A stretch of DNA of 64,000 nt from Enterococcus malodoratus ATCC 43197 (GTDB taxonomy: Bacteria > Bacillota > Bacilli > Lactobacillales > Enterococcaceae): NCBI RefSeq assembly GCF_000407185.1, contig NZ_KE136481.1, positions 575,136 through 639,135 of the forward strand. Reading direction: 5' to 3'. Made by a program: the position numbers and the translations under genes. Each line of letters begins with the position of its first letter. Position 1 is the first letter of the stretch. The notes beneath the pieces were generated by a model. The model searched no databases, was not told the origin of the DNA, and worked only from the letters and a program-made list of their open reading frames with translations. This document shows, one piece after another, positions 60,214 to 64,000 of the stretch.

Positions 60214-60246
60214 AAAGACCAAACTCAAAAATCGAGATGGTCTTTT
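60214..60246 (+). terminator. Terminator of the PuuD-like gene
   Basis: AAAGACCA...CTC pairs with GAG...TGGTCTTT and is followed by TTC. Confidence 0.75.
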
Positions 60247-60385
60247 TCTAGTTCTGAATATTTTTAGGTCAAAATACACAAAACAAAATATGTTTTTTAA
60301 CTATAAATCCTACTTTAGTACCATTTCATTATTTTCTAGTTATGGGAAAATCAATCCATAGCTTTTCGCTAAAAGGAGGAAAATA

Positions 60386-61063
60386 ATGAATGCAATTGAA
60401 GTAAAAGATGTGAAAAAGGTTTATGGCTCCGGCCAAGCGACCTTTGAAGCATTAAAAGGGGTTAGTTTTACGATTAAGAAAGGTGAATCTATCGCGATCA
60501 TTGGAAAAAGTGGATCTGGCAAATCAACTTTGATGCATATTTTGGCGCTATTAGACCGACCAAGTTCTGGAAAAATAGCCTTACTGAATCAAGATACACG
60601 ACAAATTAAAAATAGTGCGTTAAACAAAATGCGGAATGAAACATTTGGATTTGTATTCCAGCAATTCTTCATCAATCCGAAAGATACTGTTTTATCAAAT
60701 GTCTTATTACCTTTAAAAATTGCTGGTATTACTAACAGACAAAGAAAGCAAATGGCCTTAGAAGCTTTGGAGGCCGTCGAACTGAGCGATAAAGCGAACA
60801 ATAAAGCAAATGATTTATCTGGTGGACAAAAACAAAGAGTTTGTATTGCACGAGCAATCGTTAATCAACCAGAAATTATCTTCGCAGATGAACCGACAGG
60901 AAATTTAGACTCTGCAACTGGGGAGAAAATCGAAAAATTATTGTTCAACTTGAATCATAAAAAAGGCATTACTTTGATTATCGTAACGCATGACCCGGAA
61001 TTGGCAGCTCGATGCGATCGGCAGATTCATATAAAAGATGGTCTTCTATTGGAGGGCATTTAA
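60386..61063 (+). CDS. ABC transporter ATP-binding protein, MacB/LolD type
   Basis: The 225-residue ATPase of an export-like ABC system. Walker A GKSGSGKST (about 38-46), the Q-loop in FGFVFQQF, the signature LSGGQKQR, Walker B IIFADEPTGNLDS and the H-loop IVTHD are all present. GGAGG precedes the ATG. The permease gene begins 1 bp after its stop, so the two form one unit. Such pairs in enterococci often relate to peptide or antibiotic resistance or envelope stress; no specific role can be read here. Confidence 0.93.
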   Translation: MNAIEVKDVKKVYGSGQATFEALKGVSFTIKKGESIAIIGKSGSGKSTLMHILALLDRPSSGKIALLNQDTRQIKNSALNKMRNETFGFVFQQFFINPKDTVLSNVLLPLKIAGITNRQRKQMALEALEAVELSDKANNKANDLSGGQKQRVCIARAIVNQPEIIFADEPTGNLDSATGEKIEKLLFNLNHKKGITLIIVTHDPELAARCDRQIHIKDGLLLEGI

Positions 61064-61064
61064 T

Positions 61065-62336
61065 ATGAAATTATTTGATATCATAAAATCTGCAAGTTCG
61101 AATCTGTGGCGCAACAAAGGGCGGACAGTTCTGACCGTAATTGCTATTTTTATCGGAGCCTTTACAATTTCTTTGACAACTGGAGTCAATAATGGCGTTA
61201 ATGACTATATCGATCGGCAAATTAATGGTGTCGGTGGTGAAGATCAATTGATGGTTTTTCCTGAATCTCAAATGAGGTCTGGTAGTGATGAACCGCAGAA
61301 GTATGATCCTGATAAAGCATCTGGGGCAGATGCAGACTATTTAACTGCAAAAGACCTTGATAAAATCAAGGATACGAAAGGAATAACCAAAGTTGAACCT
61401 TTCCATTTCTTAGCAACAGATTATGTCCAACGAAATGATGGAGAAAAATATTTGTTGTCTGCAGTTAGTGTTAGCGATATTTCGATTGATTTAGAAGCAG
61501 GACGGGAAGTTAGCAACTCTGGCGAGAACTATGAAATCAACATAGCACCGGAATATATGAAAGCTTTAGGTTTTAAAAACGCTAAGTCTGCTCTTAACAA
61601 AAAAATAAACGTTTCTATAAGCAGCCAAGCGACCGGCGAACAAGAAATCGTGGAGGCAACAATCGTAGGTGTTCGTAATGTCAGTCTCATTCAACAAGGA
61701 CAGTCCATTATGAGTAAGGCTTTATCTGATAAAATTGTCAGCGTGAATGAAAAAGGAATGCCTGAAAATATGAAAAATAAATATGGAACCCTTTTTGCTA
61801 CGATGGATAAAAACTTATCAGATAAACAAATTGATCAACTGAAAGAACGTTTGACTAAGAACGGATTCAGCGCTATGACGGTCGAAGATGAAATAGGTAT
61901 GATTCGCCAAGTAATCAATGCCATCACAGGAGTCCTAACTCTATTCGGTGCAATTGCATTATTGGCTGCGAGTTTTGGAATTATCAACACCTTATACATG
62001 TCCGTTCAAGATCGTACTCGAGAAATCGGCCTAATGAAGGCGATGGGAATGGGACGGTTCAAGGTCTTTCTAACCTTTAGTGTCGAGGCCCTATTGATTG
62101 GTTTCTGGGGCGGTGTGACAGGGATAGCTGGAGCAATCGTTGCTGGTCATTTTCTAAATGATTTTGCTATGACTTCATTTCTAGATGGCTTAACTGGGCT
62201 AACCTTATTGCAGTTCTCTTGGCCATCAATGCTGATCATTTTAGTTGTTATCATGCTAATCGCATTTCTGGCGGGGACTTTCCCAGCAAATCGTGCTGCT
62301 CGATTGGATCCAATTGACGCATTACGTTATGAATAG
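61065..62336 (+). CDS. ABC transporter permease, MacB/FtsX type
   Basis: A 423-residue permease. The first membrane helix is at about 20-40 (VLTVIAIFIGAFTISL). A periplasm-side MacB-PCD-like domain spans about 45-290. Three helices (about 290-410) belong to the FtsX domain with REIGLMKAMGMGRFKVFLTFSVEA. FPANRAARLDPIDALRYE is the classic C terminus. The ATG at 61065 follows GGAGGG. It is an exporter or mechanotransmission type. Confidence 0.92.
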   Translation: MKLFDIIKSASSNLWRNKGRTVLTVIAIFIGAFTISLTTGVNNGVNDYIDRQINGVGGEDQLMVFPESQMRSGSDEPQKYDPDKASGADADYLTAKDLDKIKDTKGITKVEPFHFLATDYVQRNDGEKYLLSAVSVSDISIDLEAGREVSNSGENYEINIAPEYMKALGFKNAKSALNKKINVSISSQATGEQEIVEATIVGVRNVSLIQQGQSIMSKALSDKIVSVNEKGMPENMKNKYGTLFATMDKNLSDKQIDQLKERLTKNGFSAMTVEDEIGMIRQVINAITGVLTLFGAIALLAASFGIINTLYMSVQDRTREIGLMKAMGMGRFKVFLTFSVEALLIGFWGGVTGIAGAIVAGHFLNDFAMTSFLDGLTGLTLLQFSWPSMLIILVVIMLIAFLAGTFPANRAARLDPIDALRYE

Positions 62337-62381
62337 AAAAAGAGCCGCTGCAAAGTTTATCCTTTTGCAGCGGCTCTTTTC
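62337..62381. terminator. Bidirectional terminator
   Basis: AAAGAGCCGCTGCAAA pairs with TTTGCAGCGGCTCTTT around a short loop, between the convergent ABC permease and AGCS genes. Confidence 0.92.
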
Positions 62382-62397
62382 AATTTAGATGTTCATT

Positions 62398-63849
62398 TTA
62401 TTCATCATCAAAAGATGTATCTGCCAGTGGAACTGAGGACAAATCATCTGTTTCACTCGCTGATAATCGAGCGAAATAAGATTTTGTTTCTTTGATAACA
62501 ACCGGACTCAATAAGATTAAAGCAATAATATTAGGAAATGCCATCAGACCATTAAAAATGTCAGCAATCGTCCAAACAGCCGAAACAGTTAGGTAAGGCC
62601 CGATAAAAACGGCAAAAATATAAACGAAACGGAAGGCAGATGAAAATTTTGTATTTCCACCAGTCAAATAACTTAAGCAGCGCTCTGAATAATAGTTCCA
62701 TCCTAAAATTGTTGTAAAAGCAAAGAACGCTAAACAAATCATTAGTAGAAGCGAAGCGACTGTTTGAGAAAGAGGTAAAGCTTCCGAAAATGCATAGATC
62801 GTAACGGCAGAACCTTCCAGTCCTGTTTTCCAAGCCCTAGTTAAAATAATTGCCATTCCTGTCATATTACAAACGACTAAAGTATCAATAAAAGTACCTG
62901 TCATAGATACTAAACCCTGACGCACTGGTTCTTTCGATTGCGCAGCAGCGGCTGCAATCGGAGCACTACCCAATCCGGATTCATTTGAGAAAATCCCTCG
63001 AGCCACTCCTTTTTGCATGGCAATCATCATCGCCCCCATTGCTCCGCCTGAAACAGCACGCAAACCAAAAGCACTTTGCACGATTTCTACAATTACACTT
63101 GGCAATTTTGAAATATTAATTATGATCATGAACAAGCATAAGCCTACATAGATAACGATCATTAACGGCACGATAATTTCAGATACGCGAGCTATTCGCT
63201 GTACCCCGCCAATTAGAACAATTGCTACAAGAATCGTGACCACAACTCCCGTAATAATGACTGCCCAAGAATATTCGTTTCCAAAGAGAGTAATTGTGTT
63301 TACTTTTTCCGGATCAAAAAAGGTTTCTGCTGCCGATGTAATCCCATTGATCTGCGCGATTGTACCAATTCCAATTAGACCAGCAATGGCTCCAAAGAAA
63401 GCAAACATTTTCGCCAACCATTTCCATTTATGTCCTAACCCGTTTTCAATGTAATAGAATGGTCCGCCTAGAGCTTTGCCATGGTCATCAAATGTACGAT
63501 ATTTGACTGCCAATAACCCTTCAGCATATTTTGTTGCCATCCCCAATAATCCTGCAAGTTCCAACCAAAATAATGCACCTGGTCCCCCAGCAACAATTGC
63601 TGTTGCAACCCCGACAATATTTCCAGTACCAATGGTCGCTGATAAGGCCGTACACAACGCTTGAAAGCTTGTGACATCCCCTTGTCCGCCCTCTTCATTT
63701 TTCACCATATACTTAAGTGCTAGAGGTAAGCGACGAATTTGAATCATCCGACAGCCAACAGTTAAAATAATGCCAATTCCTAGAATTAAGACAATCATTG
63801 GGGCGCCCCAAATCATAGAATTAATTTTCGTTAAATAATCACCCATCAA
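62398..63849 (-). CDS. Sodium:alanine/glycine symporter (AGCS family)
   Basis: A 483-residue Na+-coupled amino acid importer. SATIGTGNIVGVATAIVAGGPGALFWLELAGLLGMATKYAEG is the AGCS core in two parts. KGVARGIFSNESGLGSAP is the second conserved block. About eleven membrane segments and a Ser/Asp-rich cytosolic C terminus follow. It lies at the right end of the window on the minus strand and may supply glycine or alanine. Because Na+ export by the neighbouring V-ATPase builds the Na+ gradient, the two are functionally linked. Confidence 0.9.
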   Translation of the reverse strand: MMGDYLTKINSMIWGAPMIVLILGIGIILTVGCRMIQIRRLPLALKYMVKNEEGGQGDVTSFQALCTALSATIGTGNIVGVATAIVAGGPGALFWLELAGLLGMATKYAEGLLAVKYRTFDDHGKALGGPFYYIENGLGHKWKWLAKMFAFFGAIAGLIGIGTIAQINGITSAAETFFDPEKVNTITLFGNEYSWAVIITGVVVTILVAIVLIGGVQRIARVSEIIVPLMIVIYVGLCLFMIIINISKLPSVIVEIVQSAFGLRAVSGGAMGAMMIAMQKGVARGIFSNESGLGSAPIAAAAAQSKEPVRQGLVSMTGTFIDTLVVCNMTGMAIILTRAWKTGLEGSAVTIYAFSEALPLSQTVASLLLMICLAFFAFTTILGWNYYSERCLSYLTGGNTKFSSAFRFVYIFAVFIGPYLTVSAVWTIADIFNGLMAFPNIIALILLSPVVIKETKSYFARLSASETDDLSSVPLADTSFDDE

Positions 63850-63877
63850 AACCCTCCCATTTTCTTGCTATTTTACC

Positions 63878-63891
63878 ATAAAACGTTTTCA
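63878..63891 (-). promoter_or_regulatory. Candidate cre box upstream of the AGCS gene
   Basis: Minus-strand TGAAAACGTTTTAT matches the CcpA consensus TGAAANCGNTTTCA except in the last two bases. It is 29 bp before the ATG, at a position that would block transcription. Confidence 0.5.
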
Positions 63892-64000
63892 CAAACTTCC
63901 TTTCAAATAAAAAAAAATCTACATATTGTTTTTGCCTACTGGAAAAGTGATCATTTCAACATTGTGAAATACAAAAAAACACATGAAAAACCAACAAAAG

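Overview
The window looks like chromosome of a low-GC Firmicute, most probably an Enterococcus. Three things point there: a Na+-type V-ATPase operon whose order (F-I-K-E-C-G-A-B-D-J) and proteolipid residues match the E. hirae ntp operon; a cggR-gap-pgk-tpiA-eno glycolytic cluster next to rpoN; and an rpmE2-rho-murA-fba-pyrG block. Placement inside the genus (an avium-group-like species is my guess) is inference. No insertion sequence, prophage or CRISPR array is visible. Most genes are on the minus strand.

1-5.1 kb: a glycine reductase operon, read right to left (grdX, grdE, grdA, grdB, then a thioredoxin reductase cut by the window edge). grdA and grdB each carry an in-frame UGA where the family has selenocysteine. 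Upstream lie a tandem glycine riboswitch, its terminator, a sigma-A promoter and a near-consensus cre box. Glycine therefore appears to switch on its own reduction (Stickland-type energy metabolism), under catabolite control.

5.1-15.1 kb: small accessory units, many with a visible local operator. They are a DUF2922 protein with an unknown partner; a MarR/SDR divergent pair; a DUF1003 membrane protein; a WYL regulator divergent from an MFS exporter across an 18-bp palindrome; an APH-like kinase overlapping an EamA-GNAT fusion; and a PadR/SGNH-esterase operon.

15.1-21.9 kb: a sugar locus (EIIA, RpiR, gluconokinase, a broken 6-phosphogluconate dehydrogenase, GH4 6-phospho-alpha-glucosidase, PTS EIICB). 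Together these fit uptake and splitting of an alpha-glucosyl-gluconate, which is inference.

21.9-39.9 kb: mostly core genes. They include a secreted protein, rpmE2, rho, murA2, fba, pyrG with a reiterative-initiation attenuator, a SulP transporter, a lipoprotein, the glycolytic cluster with CggR, rpoN and tRNA-Arg(CCG).

40-49 kb: a CYP152-type P450 peroxygenase, rpoE (delta), a DUF1934 protein, lipL, an HD-domain dNTPase, a Nudix hydrolase, a glyoxalase, and an AraC regulator divergent from an old-yellow-enzyme family reductase.

49-64 kb: ntpJ and the V-ATPase operon, preceded by a compact structured leader that may be a Na+-sensing RNA. Then come a class-I glutamine-amidotransferase-like hydrolase, a MacB-type ABC pair, and a sodium:alanine symporter with a candidate cre site.
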